Positions 43,432-51,978 of a stretch of DNA of 64,000 bases are shown in pieces (the stretch's first letter is position 1; each line of letters opens with the position of its first letter). The notes under the pieces were generated by a model. That model did not search any database. It was not told where the DNA came from and saw only the letters and a program-made list of their open reading frames with translations. A program made the translations under genes and the position numbers. Source of the DNA: DAINRZ01 sp964634885 (lineage in GTDB: Bacteria > Bacteroidota > Ignavibacteria > Kapaibacteriales > UBA2268); contig CAZWLN010000003.1 of the NCBI GenBank assembly GCA_964634885.1, positions 1 through 64,000 of the forward strand, in the 5' to 3' direction.

Positions 43432-45111
43432 TCAACCTATCACACTTAATAATTGTTCAGCCACCGGCCCTAACGACAAGGCCGGCAGAAAAGTCAACGC
43501 TCCTACGGCCGCAATCACACATAGCAGCAGGAAACCGAACAGAGTGGTGTCCGTTTTGAAGGTTCCCTGTGATTCCGGTGCAATCTTTTTTGGGGATAGT
43601 GAACCTGCTATTATCATCACAGGAATTATTATGGCAAAACGGCCTATCAACATTCCTATTCCCAGCATGATGTTGTAGAACGGAGTGTTGGCATTAAGCC
43701 CTGCGAAGGCGCTGCCGTTGTTGCCGGCGGCTGAACTGAAAGCATATAGTACTTCTGAGAATCCGTGGGCCCCTTTTTCCATTATGCTGCTGAGCCCCTG
43801 GGGCGCCATCAGGGCTGCAGCAGTAAAAACCAAAATGACAAGGCTCGGGGCTATGACGGCAAGAATGGCCATCTGTATTTCCTTTGCCTGGATTTTTTTT
43901 CCAAGATATTCCGGTGTCCTGCCGATCATCAGTCCTGCAATGAAAACTGTAAGCAAAACGAAGATCAGCATTCCGTACATCCCGGCTCCTACACCACCGA
44001 AAATGACTTCTCCAATCATCATGTTTACCATGGCAACCAGTCCCGACAAAGGCATTAATGATTCGTGCATGGCATTGACCGAACCGTTGGATGCAGCCGT
44101 TGTGGATGTGGACCACAGGACGCTGTTGGTGATGCCGAATCTTGTTTCTTTGCCTTCCATGTTCCCGGCGATGCCAGTAACAGGATTCGGCGAAAACTCG
44201 GAATAGAGCGACAGGCCTATGCCGATGATGAGCAGCAGGAGCATTGCCTGGAAGAGTACCCGTCCCTGGCGCGCTGACCCGATGATCTTACCATATGTAA
44301 ATGTAAGGGCAGCAGGGATGAGCAGGATCGACAGCATTTCTAAGAAATTTGCCAGGGGTGTGGGATTTTCGAAGGGGAAGGCCGAATTGGCGTTGAAGAA
44401 GCCGCCGCCGTTCGTACCTAATTGCTTGACGGCAATTTGTGAAGCAGCCGGCCCGCCGGGTATTATCTGTTTACCGCCTTCGAGTGTTACAATCTCTGTG
44501 TAATGGCTGAAGTTCTGGACAACGCCTTGTGAGGCCAGGGCCACAGCAAGCAGGATGCTTAACGGCAGCAGTATATACAGGGTAATGCGGGTAATGTCGG
44601 CCCAAAAATTACCGAGATTGTCCGTCATCCTGTTCCTGATGCCCCTCGACAATGCGAGGAAAACTGCAATGCCCGTTGCGGCGCTGAAGAAATTCTGTGC
44701 GGCAAGGCCGACCATCTGTACAAAATAGCTGATTGTCGTTTCCCCGGCATAGGATTGCCAGTTGGTGTTGGTCATAAAGCTGACGGCCGTATTGAACGCG
44801 AGTGTAGGTTCAACATTGGGCAGGCACTGGGGATTGAGCGGCAGGTATGCCTGCAGCAAAAGGACGGCAAACACAAAGGCGAACCCGGCGCCGTTAAACA
44901 AAAGCAGGGAGAAAAGGTAGCTTTTCCAGTTCATTGCTTCATCGGGATCGACCTTCAGCAGCCTGTAGAGCAGATTCTCGAACCTGCCGTGCAAACCTTT
45001 GCTCATTTTCCCTTCGATTACCCTATAAATATATACTCCAAGCGGTTTGGCGGCGGCGGTCAGAACCACCAGGAACACAATTACCTGTATTAAATCTTTG
45101 GCATTCATCAT
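43432..45111 (-). CDS. kdpA: KdpA, K+-channel-like subunit
   Basis: A 559-residue membrane protein with the four filter-like segments of KdpA: NTNWQSYAGE, LGTNGGGFFNANSAFPFENP, TTAASNGSVNAMHESLMP and SSAAGNNGSAFAGLNANTPF. It is the selective K+ entry path. The first gene after kdpF, with two possible Met starts (ATGATG at 45111/45108) behind AGGA. Confidence 0.97.
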   Translation of the reverse strand: MMNAKDLIQVIVFLVVLTAAAKPLGVYIYRVIEGKMSKGLHGRFENLLYRLLKVDPDEAMNWKSYLFSLLLFNGAGFAFVFAVLLLQAYLPLNPQCLPNVEPTLAFNTAVSFMTNTNWQSYAGETTISYFVQMVGLAAQNFFSAATGIAVFLALSRGIRNRMTDNLGNFWADITRITLYILLPLSILLAVALASQGVVQNFSHYTEIVTLEGGKQIIPGGPAASQIAVKQLGTNGGGFFNANSAFPFENPTPLANFLEMLSILLIPAALTFTYGKIIGSARQGRVLFQAMLLLLIIGIGLSLYSEFSPNPVTGIAGNMEGKETRFGITNSVLWSTSTTAASNGSVNAMHESLMPLSGLVAMVNMMIGEVIFGGVGAGMYGMLIFVLLTVFIAGLMIGRTPEYLGKKIQAKEIQMAILAVIAPSLVILVFTAAALMAPQGLSSIMEKGAHGFSEVLYAFSSAAGNNGSAFAGLNANTPFYNIMLGIGMLIGRFAIIIPVMIIAGSLSPKKIAPESQGTFKTDTTLFGFLLLCVIAAVGALTFLPALSLGPVAEQLLSVIG

Positions 45112-45117
45112 TCAATC

Positions 45118-45204
45118 CTAAAATTTTTCCGGACAAAACAGCGAGTAAAAAAGGTATAGCAGGATTAATGCTGCCAGCGCACCTAAGATTATATACATCA
45201 TCAT
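45118..45204 (-). CDS. kdpF: KdpF, small stabilising subunit of the K+ transporter
   Basis: A 28-residue single-helix peptide (MMMYIILGALAALILLYL..., ending CPEKF). The hydrophobic helix and the terminal (R/C)PEKF motif are the hallmarks of KdpF. AAGGAAA precedes the three tandem ATG codons; the second or third has the better spacing. It ends six bases before kdpA. It is too short to be found by ordinary gene callers. Confidence 0.9.
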   Translation of the reverse strand: MMMYIILGALAALILLYLFYSLFCPEKF

Positions 45205-45234
45205 TTTCCTTACAGTTCAACATATTCACCGCTA

Positions 45235-45306
45235 CAAAATTATCCGTTAGAGTATAAGTAAAAAATCAAGAAAGGGCCGGATTACATAAAGATTGCATAA
45301 AGATTG
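45235..45306 (-). promoter_or_regulatory. kdp promoter region with tandem 11-bp direct repeats
   Basis: On the minus strand a TAATTTTG box (complement of 45235-45242) matches the TAnnTTTG -7 element of Bacteroidota promoters, 31 bases before the kdpF start. Upstream of it two head-to-tail 11-base repeats CATAAAGATTG (plus strand, 45285-45295 and 45296-45306) are spaced by one helical turn, the arrangement expected of an OmpR-family dimer site. A KdpE operator is the natural reading (inference). Confidence 0.55.
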
Positions 45307-45520
45307 ACAATCCATGAAAAATTAATTTCGTCACCCGCTGTTCCGGATGATGAAAGAGAATTTCCTGTTTGGAGGCCCTGTTGGGAAAAGGGTCTTCAGG
45401 TTCCGGTTGATTCCTGTCCGGACAATTTGCTTTTAACGGCAGTAATCATTATATTTCAGGATGTTATTATGATAGATTTTACTTTTGTTTTCTATTATTT
45501 ACATATAACTCGGTATTGAT
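45307..45520. other. Intergenic stretch upstream of kdp and the TIR remnant
   Basis: Together with the kdp promoter this makes a gap of about 316 bases. I see no gene with a ribosome-binding site; a 71-codon plus-strand frame here has no recognisable features and is not called. Confidence 0.5.
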
Positions 45521-45622
45521 ATGAGTGAATCAAAAAAAGACATAACGATTTTTATTTCGTATTCATGGAAAAACTCAGATGTAGCCGATGAAATAGATAA
45601 GCTTTTCAATATATTAAGTTGA
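45521..45622 (+). pseudogene. N-terminal fragment of a TIR-domain protein
   Basis: A 33-codon frame reads MSESKKDITIFISYSWKN and on through SDVADEIDKLF before a stop. ITIFISYSWKNSDVADEIDKLF is the first strand and helix of a bacterial TIR domain (FISYS motif). The remaining 100 or so residues, including the catalytic Glu, are missing, so it is a remnant. Bacterial TIR proteins often serve in phage defence. It lies just upstream of a probable toxin-antitoxin pair. Confidence 0.7.
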
Positions 45623-45650
45623 AGCCGGCCTAATAGGAACAGGTAAGATA

Positions 45651-45893
45651 ATGAAATTCTCTAAACACTTCGAGGAGTACTCAATAGTTGTCAGGCCCTA
45701 CCTGACGAAAGAATTATGCATATATGCCCTGAGCCATTACAGTTACAAAGAAAGACAGGAAGACGGAAGAGTACGCTATTGGGCTTTCATCGAAAAATAT
45801 AATAAGTATTTGAGAGTCGTTGTCGATAATGACGGAGAAACAGTGTTGACTGCTCATTTTGACAGAGTAGCAGAGAAAAAGAGAGGTTTGTGA
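45651..45893 (+). CDS. Probable toxin of a DUF4258/DUF2283 pair
   Basis: An 80-residue protein. The pattern GRVRYWAFIEKYNKYLRVVVDNDGETVLTAHFDR is the DUF4258-like core seen in small RelE-like proteins whose partner is DUF2283. It overlaps the next gene by one base. A toxin role (likely an mRNA interferase-type fold) rests on this pairing and has not been shown for the sequence. Confidence 0.72.
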   Translation: MKFSKHFEEYSIVVRPYLTKELCIYALSHYSYKERQEDGRVRYWAFIEKYNKYLRVVVDNDGETVLTAHFDRVAEKKRGL

Positions 45894-46186
45894 TGAAAAT
45901 AAAATATATGAAAGAAACCGATTCGCTGTTCATCATTTTCAGCGGCAAGCTCAGCGCCGATTCCGTCGAGATTGACGACGGCATCATCGCCGATGTGGAC
46001 GACTCCGGAAACCTTGTCGGGCTGGAGTTCTACTCAGTCAAAGACAGGTTCAGGCAATCGTTTGAAACTGTCTCCGAATCGTTTGGAATTGCACCGGAGA
46101 ATGCCCTGATGGCAGGCCCTACGTTAATTCATGAACCGCCTGCAAGCTATAGAGATGATGACAGGCCTATATCAGGCCAGGGCTAA
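45893..46186 (+). CDS. DUF2283 protein, probable antitoxin
   Basis: A 97-residue protein from ATG 45893 (TGATG overlap with the toxin stop; GAGAGG six bases upstream). The DUF2283 core is clear: MKIKYMKETDSLFIIFSGK, SVEIDDGIIADVDDSGNLVGLEFYS. A C-terminal extension of about 40 residues (FRQSFETVSESFGIAPENALMAG...) goes beyond the usual domain. Likely the antidote of the upstream protein. Confidence 0.78.
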   Translation: MKIKYMKETDSLFIIFSGKLSADSVEIDDGIIADVDDSGNLVGLEFYSVKDRFRQSFETVSESFGIAPENALMAGPTLIHEPPASYRDDDRPISGQG

Positions 46187-46211
46187 GGCCTGCCGGTAGA
46201 GTCGAAATAAA

Positions 46212-46246
46212 GATAGAGTCCACTTTAGAAGTGCACTCTATCTTTT
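46212..46246 (+). terminator. Terminator after the toxin-antitoxin pair
   Basis: GATAGAGTCCACTT (46212-46225) and AAGTGCACTCTATC (46229-46242) pair with one mismatch and are followed by TTTT. It lies 26 bases after the DUF2283 stop. Confidence 0.8.
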
Positions 46247-46253
46247 CGCAAAC

Positions 46254-46291
46254 AACAAAAAAACGGGCTTCCTCATTGTGAAAAAGCCCGT
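46254..46291 (-). terminator. Terminator of the acyl-CoA dehydrogenase gene
   Basis: ACGGGCTT (46263-46270) and AAGCCCGT (46284-46291) form a stem; on the minus strand it is followed by a T run (complement of the A-rich 46254-46262). It lies 25 bases beyond the stop of the gene at 46316-47464. Confidence 0.85.
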
Positions 46292-46315
46292 CCTGTAAAA
46301 AGCTTATTGATAATC

Positions 46316-47464
46316 TTACATTATGTCGATCTTGCCTGTCCTCTTGATGACGTCGCGGGCGATGATCATCTTCTGGATCTCGTTTGTACCTTCGAAGATC
46401 TTGTTGATGCGCGAGTCGCGGTAGAAGCGCTCGATGGGCATTTCTTTGGAGAAGCCCATGCCGCCGTGAACCTGCATTGCAAGGTCGGCGCAGACGTCGA
46501 GCAATTCCGAAGCCTGGTATTTAACCATTGCTGCCTGGCGGGGAACCATCGTGCCTCTGTCGTAATCGAAAGCGGTCCTGTAAACCAGCGATTCGATGAT
46601 GTAAATATATGTTGCCATGTCTGCGAGCATGAACTGTACGCCCTGGAAGTTGGAGATGGGTTCGTCGAACTGTTTTCTCTCTTTGGCGTAACTTGTCGAG
46701 AGGCGGAGCAGTTCCTTCATGCCGCCGAGGCATGCAGCGCCGAGGCCGAGCCTGCCGGCGTCGAGAACTTTCATAGCGAGGAGGAAGCCTGCGCCTTCAC
46801 GGCCAATCATGTTTTCCTTGGGAACCCTGACGTTGTCGAAGGTAACAGAAGCAGTCTGGCTGCCTTTGATGCCCATTTTCTTTTCGGGAGCGCCAACGGA
46901 TACGCCGGGCATATCCCTATCGACGGCGAAAGCTGAGATGCCTCTGTGGGTACGGGCATAAACCGAGAATACATCGGCAAAGGGTGAGTTGGTAATCCAC
47001 ATCTTCTCGCCGTTAAGCACATAGTCGTTGCCGTCGGCTTCTGCTTTGGTCCTGAGGTTGAAAGCGTCGGAACCGGCGCCCTGCTCTGTGAGGCAGAAGC
47101 AGGCAATTTTCTCGCCTGTAGCAAGAGCGGGCATATATTTCTGTTTCAGTTCTTCGCTGCCGCCAATGTATATGGAATTGGAGCCGATGGACACATGAGC
47201 GCCGATGAAAGTGGCTGTGGACATACAGGCTGCACCGATATTCTCCTGGACGAGGCAATACCCGACTTCACCAAAACCGCTGCCGCCGTATTCTTCTGCA
47301 AATGGCGCTCCGAGCAGTCCCAGTTCTCCGATTTTCTTTCTAATTTCGACGGGTATCTCGCCGTCTTCATCGATCTTTGATGCGATGGGCCGTAATTCGT
47401 TGTCGGCAAAGTCCTTGACCATATCTCTAAGCATCTTTTGTTCGTCTGTGAATGTGAAATCCAT
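46316..47464 (-). CDS. Acyl-CoA dehydrogenase
   Basis: A 382-residue FAD-dependent dehydrogenase of standard length. It shows the FAD/substrate signature CFCLTEQGAGSDAFNLRTKAE, the WITNSPFADVFSVYARTH core, YAKERKQFDEPISNFQGVQFMLADMA and the C-terminal IFEGTNEIQKMIIARDVIKR, in which the Glu of FEGTNE is the expected catalytic base. It carries out the first step of fatty-acid or branched-chain acyl-CoA breakdown, passing electrons to ETF. It is monocistronic with its own terminator; chain-length specificity is open. Confidence 0.95.
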   Translation of the reverse strand: MDFTFTDEQKMLRDMVKDFADNELRPIASKIDEDGEIPVEIRKKIGELGLLGAPFAEEYGGSGFGEVGYCLVQENIGAACMSTATFIGAHVSIGSNSIYIGGSEELKQKYMPALATGEKIACFCLTEQGAGSDAFNLRTKAEADGNDYVLNGEKMWITNSPFADVFSVYARTHRGISAFAVDRDMPGVSVGAPEKKMGIKGSQTASVTFDNVRVPKENMIGREGAGFLLAMKVLDAGRLGLGAACLGGMKELLRLSTSYAKERKQFDEPISNFQGVQFMLADMATYIYIIESLVYRTAFDYDRGTMVPRQAAMVKYQASELLDVCADLAMQVHGGMGFSKEMPIERFYRDSRINKIFEGTNEIQKMIIARDVIKRTGKIDIM

Positions 47465-47593
47465 TGTAATACTACCTCATTATTATTAATAAAAAATATT
47501 ATCCTAATATAATCAACAGGTACAAATTTAATAAAAATTTTCATATACACATATATATGAATAAATAAGCTGCGCTATAAGTGGCAGTAATCA

Positions 47594-49291
47594 TTACAGT
47601 TTACTTTTCCAGAGCAGGGAGATGATGAGGAACAGGCCCATAATTGCGGCAGTACTGACTCCGACTATGCCTATTACAGACACTCCGTTCCAATAGGGCG
47701 GTACTTTCGCCAGTAAAATCAGCGACGAACCGACGATGGTCGAAGCCAGGAGTATGGAAAACGACATCCTCTTGCTTACCCTGTTCTGTGTGGCAAGGAG
47801 GTCTTCGAAGCCGGTGTGGTGCAGCTCCAGCTTGATCCTTCCCTCCCGCAGCTGCCGGAGTATGGTGTGCAGCTCATTAGGCAGGTCCTGCATCAGGGAA
47901 ATGACATCCCGTGAATAGTCGATGAACTCTTCACCGATCTTCCCGGCAGTGTATTTATTCCTGATGTTTTCCCTGATGTATGGTTCGGAGTAAGTAATGA
48001 TGTCAAAATCGGGATAGAGTTGGCGTGCGAGAGAGTCCATGCTGCCGAGGGCTTTCATCATCAGGTAGAGATGGTGTCTCAGGCTGAGGTTGTGCCTTGT
48101 CATTATGTCCATCAGGTCGTTGAGGAGCAGGGTAACGTCCACTTTAGAGATGGATTCGTATGTATGCCTGTCGATGAACTCGCTGATGTCCCTTTCGAAT
48201 TCGTTCCTGTCGATGGACTCCTTGCTGATGGTAATACTAAGTGCTGCCTCGGCAACTTTCTTCACGTTCTTCTGCACCAGGTCAACTAAGAGTTCAGAGA
48301 AATGGTTCCTTTCCCTCTCGCTGATCCTGCCGACCATGCCGTAATCGAGGAAGCAGATGCGGTTACCGGGCAGGATGAAGATGTTGCCGGGATGGGGGTC
48401 GGCGTGGAAATAGCCGTTGACGAATATTTGCTGAATGATGAACTCGGCGCCTCTCCGGGCAATCAGTTTCGTGTTGCAGCCGCTGTTCTTCAGGGCTTCG
48501 AAGTCGTTAGCTTTAATGCCATCGATGTACTCGAGCGTAAGTATCTTGTCTGTTGAGTATTCCCCGATGACATCCGGTATCTTGATATAGTCCGTGTCTT
48601 TGTACTGCAATTGGAACTGCCTGATGTTGGAAGCTTCATTGGTGAAATTCATCTCTTTCATCAGCGTCCTGTGGAATTCCTCCACTATTTTTGTAGGCTG
48701 GTGCAGTTGGAACTCTTCCACCCGCTTTTCTGCCAGGGTAGCGAGCTGATATATTATCTCGAAATCAATTTCGACGAGCCTTTCGATGTCCGGCCTTTTG
48801 ACTTTGACGACAACCTGGCGCCCGTTCCTGAGGACGGCTTTGTGTACCTGCGAGATGGAAGCGGCGGCGAGAGGCGTCTCGTCGAAACTTTCAAATATGT
48901 CGCTGATTGCTTTGCCTGTCTCTTTTTCAATTATCGACTTGGCAGTCTCCGTGGGAAATGTAGGAACGTTGTCCTGCAGCCTCGACAGTTCGTCGATGTA
49001 CTCTGTCGGGAGCAGGTCGGGCCTTGTCGAAAGTATCTGTCCCAGCTTGATGAAAGTAGGGCCCAGCTCTTCCAGTGCCATCCTGATCCTTACCTGGCGT
49101 GTCAGCCCGGAGATCTCACGGCTCCTCTTTGTACCGAAGATTTTCTGCCCCAGTTTCATGTACCTCTGTATTCTCAGAATGTTGATGACATCCTCGAAAC
49201 CGTACTTGATCATGACTCCGACGATGGTACGGAAGCGTTTCAGGTGGCGGTAGAATGTACGTGCCAGGTTTATTTTCCTGATGTTAAGCAT
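47594..49291 (-). CDS. UbiB/ABC1/AarF-family atypical protein kinase
   Basis: A 565-residue protein with the family KxGQ motif (PTFIKLGQILSTRPDLLP), the Ala-rich loop AAASISQVHKA, catalytic FHADPHPGNIFI and metal-binding FLDYGMVGRIS. Two C-terminal membrane helices (about 510-560) anchor it. The family supports ubiquinone or other isoprenoid-lipid metabolism by ATPase activity. Whether this organism makes ubiquinone or menaquinone is not shown here, so I give no symbol. Confidence 0.92.
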   Translation of the reverse strand: MLNIRKINLARTFYRHLKRFRTIVGVMIKYGFEDVINILRIQRYMKLGQKIFGTKRSREISGLTRQVRIRMALEELGPTFIKLGQILSTRPDLLPTEYIDELSRLQDNVPTFPTETAKSIIEKETGKAISDIFESFDETPLAAASISQVHKAVLRNGRQVVVKVKRPDIERLVEIDFEIIYQLATLAEKRVEEFQLHQPTKIVEEFHRTLMKEMNFTNEASNIRQFQLQYKDTDYIKIPDVIGEYSTDKILTLEYIDGIKANDFEALKNSGCNTKLIARRGAEFIIQQIFVNGYFHADPHPGNIFILPGNRICFLDYGMVGRISERERNHFSELLVDLVQKNVKKVAEAALSITISKESIDRNEFERDISEFIDRHTYESISKVDVTLLLNDLMDIMTRHNLSLRHHLYLMMKALGSMDSLARQLYPDFDIITYSEPYIRENIRNKYTAGKIGEEFIDYSRDVISLMQDLPNELHTILRQLREGRIKLELHHTGFEDLLATQNRVSKRMSFSILLASTIVGSSLILLAKVPPYWNGVSVIGIVGVSTAAIMGLFLIISLLWKSKL

Positions 49292-49413
49292 TTTATTCTA
49301 TACATTTATAATTTATTATTAATAATTTTGCAAAAAATAATAAATATTACTGTAATAATTTGAAAATTAATCTATAACAGCAACTGATATTGTTTTTGAA
49401 AAGAAGGTAATCC

Positions 49414-51297
49414 ATGAATAAGTTCATATCATGCGTACTTGGCGTTGTTGCCGTCTTTTGTTCGGTCGTCAGCCTTTCGGGCTACACAAGTAGTAAAATT
49501 ACGCTGAAGATGAGCGACGGTACGGAACTGGTTACGAGAATAATGATGCCGGCCGACACTACGAAGTTACCGCTGCCGGTCATTCTGTCACGTACGCCCT
49601 ACGGTTCTTCCAATGTCTTCGAAGGGCTGGAATCGACACTCACGGACCTGGCCGGTTTTGTGCTCGTATCACAGGATGTCCGGGGCCGGTACGGTTCACA
49701 GGATACCTTCAGGCTGTTCATGGACGACGGATGGAACGAAAAGCGCGACGGCTATGAGACGATTGAATGGATTGCGGTACAGCCCTGGTGTAACGGCAGG
49801 ATCGGGATGTTCGGCGCCAGCGCTCTCGGCATTACCCAGTATGTTGCTTCTGTTTCGAACCCGCCCCATCTCACCTGCGGCATACCTTTAGTAGCTGCCC
49901 TCGACCTCTACCGCTACGCAGCCTATCCCGGCGGCATTTACCGCGAGTTCGACATTGACAAGTGGATTGGCGGAGTGTCTCCCACGATGGTGGAAATAGC
50001 CCATGAGAATTATGTCTGCTCAAGCTACTGGGACAGGGTGAACTGCCGTAAGCACCTCGATTCCATGAATACGCCGTTCCTGCACGTCGGCGGATGGTTC
50101 GACATTTTCTCCCCTGCCCAGCTCGATGCCTATTATGACCTGCAATACAACGGCGGCGAAGGAGCCAGGGGAAAGCAGAAGGTAATAATCGGGCCCTGGA
50201 CACACACTCTGCTGTTCACGAATAAAATCGGGGACATCACATTTCCGTCCAATGCCTCTCTCGACGTTACCATGACAGCCCTCGGATGGCTGAGCCACTG
50301 GCTTACGCAGGGCAATAACGCCGCTTACGCCGGTATTCCGAACATACAGATTTACCAGATGGGCCCCGTTGACACAACAGGTTACTGGAACAGTTGGAAG
50401 AGCTATGAAGACTGGCCTTTTACGGACACCGACACACTGACTATGTTTCCCGGTGTTGACGGCAGCATTAGCAATACACTGCCGTTCGAGGACAAGAAGA
50501 AGTATAAAACCGACCCAAAGGACCCCATTCCTACCATTGGCGGCAATAATATGTCTTTCCAGGGCGGTCCCTGCGACCAGTCGCCGAACTGGGAAAGGGC
50601 AGACCTGCTGGTTTTTGAGTCTCCGGCATACTCCGAACCATACGACATTTTCGGCAAGCCGCTCATCGACCTGCGGTTCTCTGTTAAAAACAAAGACATA
50701 GACCTCTTTGCCCGGCTGGTTGACATTTACCCCGACGGACGAAAGATATATATTACCGAAGGGTTTATCAGGGGGCGTTTCCTCCAGGGTTTCGAAAAGG
50801 AGGTTTTTCTCAACCAGGGGTATATTTTGAGTGCGAAGTTTGACCTGGGCTGCACTTCCTACACAATTGCCCCGGGACACAAACTCGGACTGATGATCAG
50901 CTCATCCAATTACCCCAAGCATTCCGTCAATCCCAATAACGGAAAATCCTTCCTGGAAGGGGACGATTACCTCGTTGCGGATAATACCGTTTACTTCGGC
51001 GGCGCCAATCCTACTGTCCTGAGGATACCAATACTGAAGACCGGATTCAAAATGGATGTGCAGGACGGCGCGGGCCATGATGAAACGGCTGCATTCGTCG
51101 TTTCAGACGGCATCCTTGACCTGTCAGGCCTGACCGTTAACTGTGAAGGCAGCTATTCGGTCCTGTCGCTTGAGGGCAGGACAGTACTGTCCTGTTCAAT
51201 TGCTAATACCGGAAGCCGGATCTCTTTCAACTACCCCAGGGGCATATATTTTCTTGTGATGGACGGAGCCAGGGCCTACAGGGTGCTGAATTACTGA
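49414..51297 (+). CDS. CocE/NonD family hydrolase (X-Pro dipeptidyl-peptidase S15-like)
   Basis: A 627-residue exported hydrolase: signal peptide (FISCVLGVVAVFCSVVSLSG), alpha/beta-hydrolase domain (about 25-330) with QDVRGRYGS, the nucleophile region GMFGASALGITQY (Ser of GAS), catalytic-Asp region HVGGWFDIFSP and His in IIGPWTHT; then the C-terminal jelly-roll domain of the family (about 370-550; KPLIDLRFSVKNKDIDLFARLVDIYPDG). The last 70 residues (GRTVLSCSIANTG...YPRGIYFLVMDGARAYRVLNY) look like a shortened sorting domain, so T9SS export is possible. Substrate may be acyl peptides, esters or beta-lactam-like amides. Confidence 0.9.
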   Translation: MNKFISCVLGVVAVFCSVVSLSGYTSSKITLKMSDGTELVTRIMMPADTTKLPLPVILSRTPYGSSNVFEGLESTLTDLAGFVLVSQDVRGRYGSQDTFRLFMDDGWNEKRDGYETIEWIAVQPWCNGRIGMFGASALGITQYVASVSNPPHLTCGIPLVAALDLYRYAAYPGGIYREFDIDKWIGGVSPTMVEIAHENYVCSSYWDRVNCRKHLDSMNTPFLHVGGWFDIFSPAQLDAYYDLQYNGGEGARGKQKVIIGPWTHTLLFTNKIGDITFPSNASLDVTMTALGWLSHWLTQGNNAAYAGIPNIQIYQMGPVDTTGYWNSWKSYEDWPFTDTDTLTMFPGVDGSISNTLPFEDKKKYKTDPKDPIPTIGGNNMSFQGGPCDQSPNWERADLLVFESPAYSEPYDIFGKPLIDLRFSVKNKDIDLFARLVDIYPDGRKIYITEGFIRGRFLQGFEKEVFLNQGYILSAKFDLGCTSYTIAPGHKLGLMISSSNYPKHSVNPNNGKSFLEGDDYLVADNTVYFGGANPTVLRIPILKTGFKMDVQDGAGHDETAAFVVSDGILDLSGLTVNCEGSYSVLSLEGRTVLSCSIANTGSRISFNYPRGIYFLVMDGARAYRVLNY

Positions 51298-51302
51298 GGG
51301 GT

Positions 51303-51974
51303 TTAGTGAAGATAGCCCAGTCTTTTGTATGCATCGCGGACAGCGTCTTTGAATTTGCTATATGACGGCAGTTGATTGAGTTTTTCAATCGATGTTTTCT
51401 GGCCGATTAGAGAGTAAAGCTCATCGATTTTCAGTTCTCTGCGTCTCTTTTTTGTTAAATCCTCACGGGCAGTTCGTATTGCATCTTCAATTGTTTTTTT
51501 GGGGTCGGAATATGCTTCAGGCTTCTTATCAATTCCAAGGTGCTCATCTGATTTTGAAGTGCCGATTTCTTTTTTAAGTAACTCTTTGTCCGCCATCATC
51601 CACGCTTCTGTCATTTGCACAGGTACAATGGCCGTAAGAATCCGGCAGTATTCACTTTCATCGAGTTCCGAAAGAGCATCTTGAGCTGGTTTAATTTTAT
51701 TAGCAAATACCTTATCATCTGTTGTGCTGTCTGCATCCAGGTGTACGCACAGGACCATTATATAATAGTATTCCATACACGATTTCGAAGCTTTTTTAAC
51801 ATAATCAATAAAGCCTGAATCTGATTTTTCTGTGTACAAATGAACACTTATTTCAAGTTCTCCAGTACACTCATCAAATGCTATTTCTTCAAAAGTCCTT
51901 TTAACAATGCTCTCAAGAAACCGCAAATCAGTATTACCTTCTGTCATTAAGCCAATAGAAATTTGATATGCCAT
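51303..51974 (-). CDS. TOPRIM-like DUF4276 protein of an ATPase-nuclease pair
   Basis: About 223 residues from the ATG at 51974, four bases after the ATPase stop; an ATG at 51989 is an alternative. Features of a TOPRIM nuclease: Glu12 in IGLMTEGNTDLRF, the DxD of VLCVHLDADSTTDD (Asp80, Asp82) and the downstream IVPVQMTEAWMMAD, all as in DUF4276 proteins. Together with the SMC-like ATPase it resembles OLD-, PARIS- and AbiL-type two-gene defence systems (a comparison of layout, not an identity). It converges with the hydrolase gene; the stops are five bases apart. Confidence 0.82.
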   Translation of the reverse strand: MAYQISIGLMTEGNTDLRFLESIVKRTFEEIAFDECTGELEISVHLYTEKSDSGFIDYVKKASKSCMEYYYIMVLCVHLDADSTTDDKVFANKIKPAQDALSELDESEYCRILTAIVPVQMTEAWMMADKELLKKEIGTSKSDEHLGIDKKPEAYSDPKKTIEDAIRTAREDLTKKRRRELKIDELYSLIGQKTSIEKLNQLPSYSKFKDAVRDAYKRLGYLH

Positions 51975-51978
51975 AGTA

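Noticed and set aside
45304..45519. 71-residue plus-strand frame upstream of the TIR remnant
   Set aside because: No ribosome-binding site or recognisable protein feature; it overlaps the kdp control region.
50020..50880. Minus-strand 286-residue frame within the CocE/NonD hydrolase gene
   Set aside because: An antisense shadow of a well-supported gene with catalytic motifs and signal peptide.
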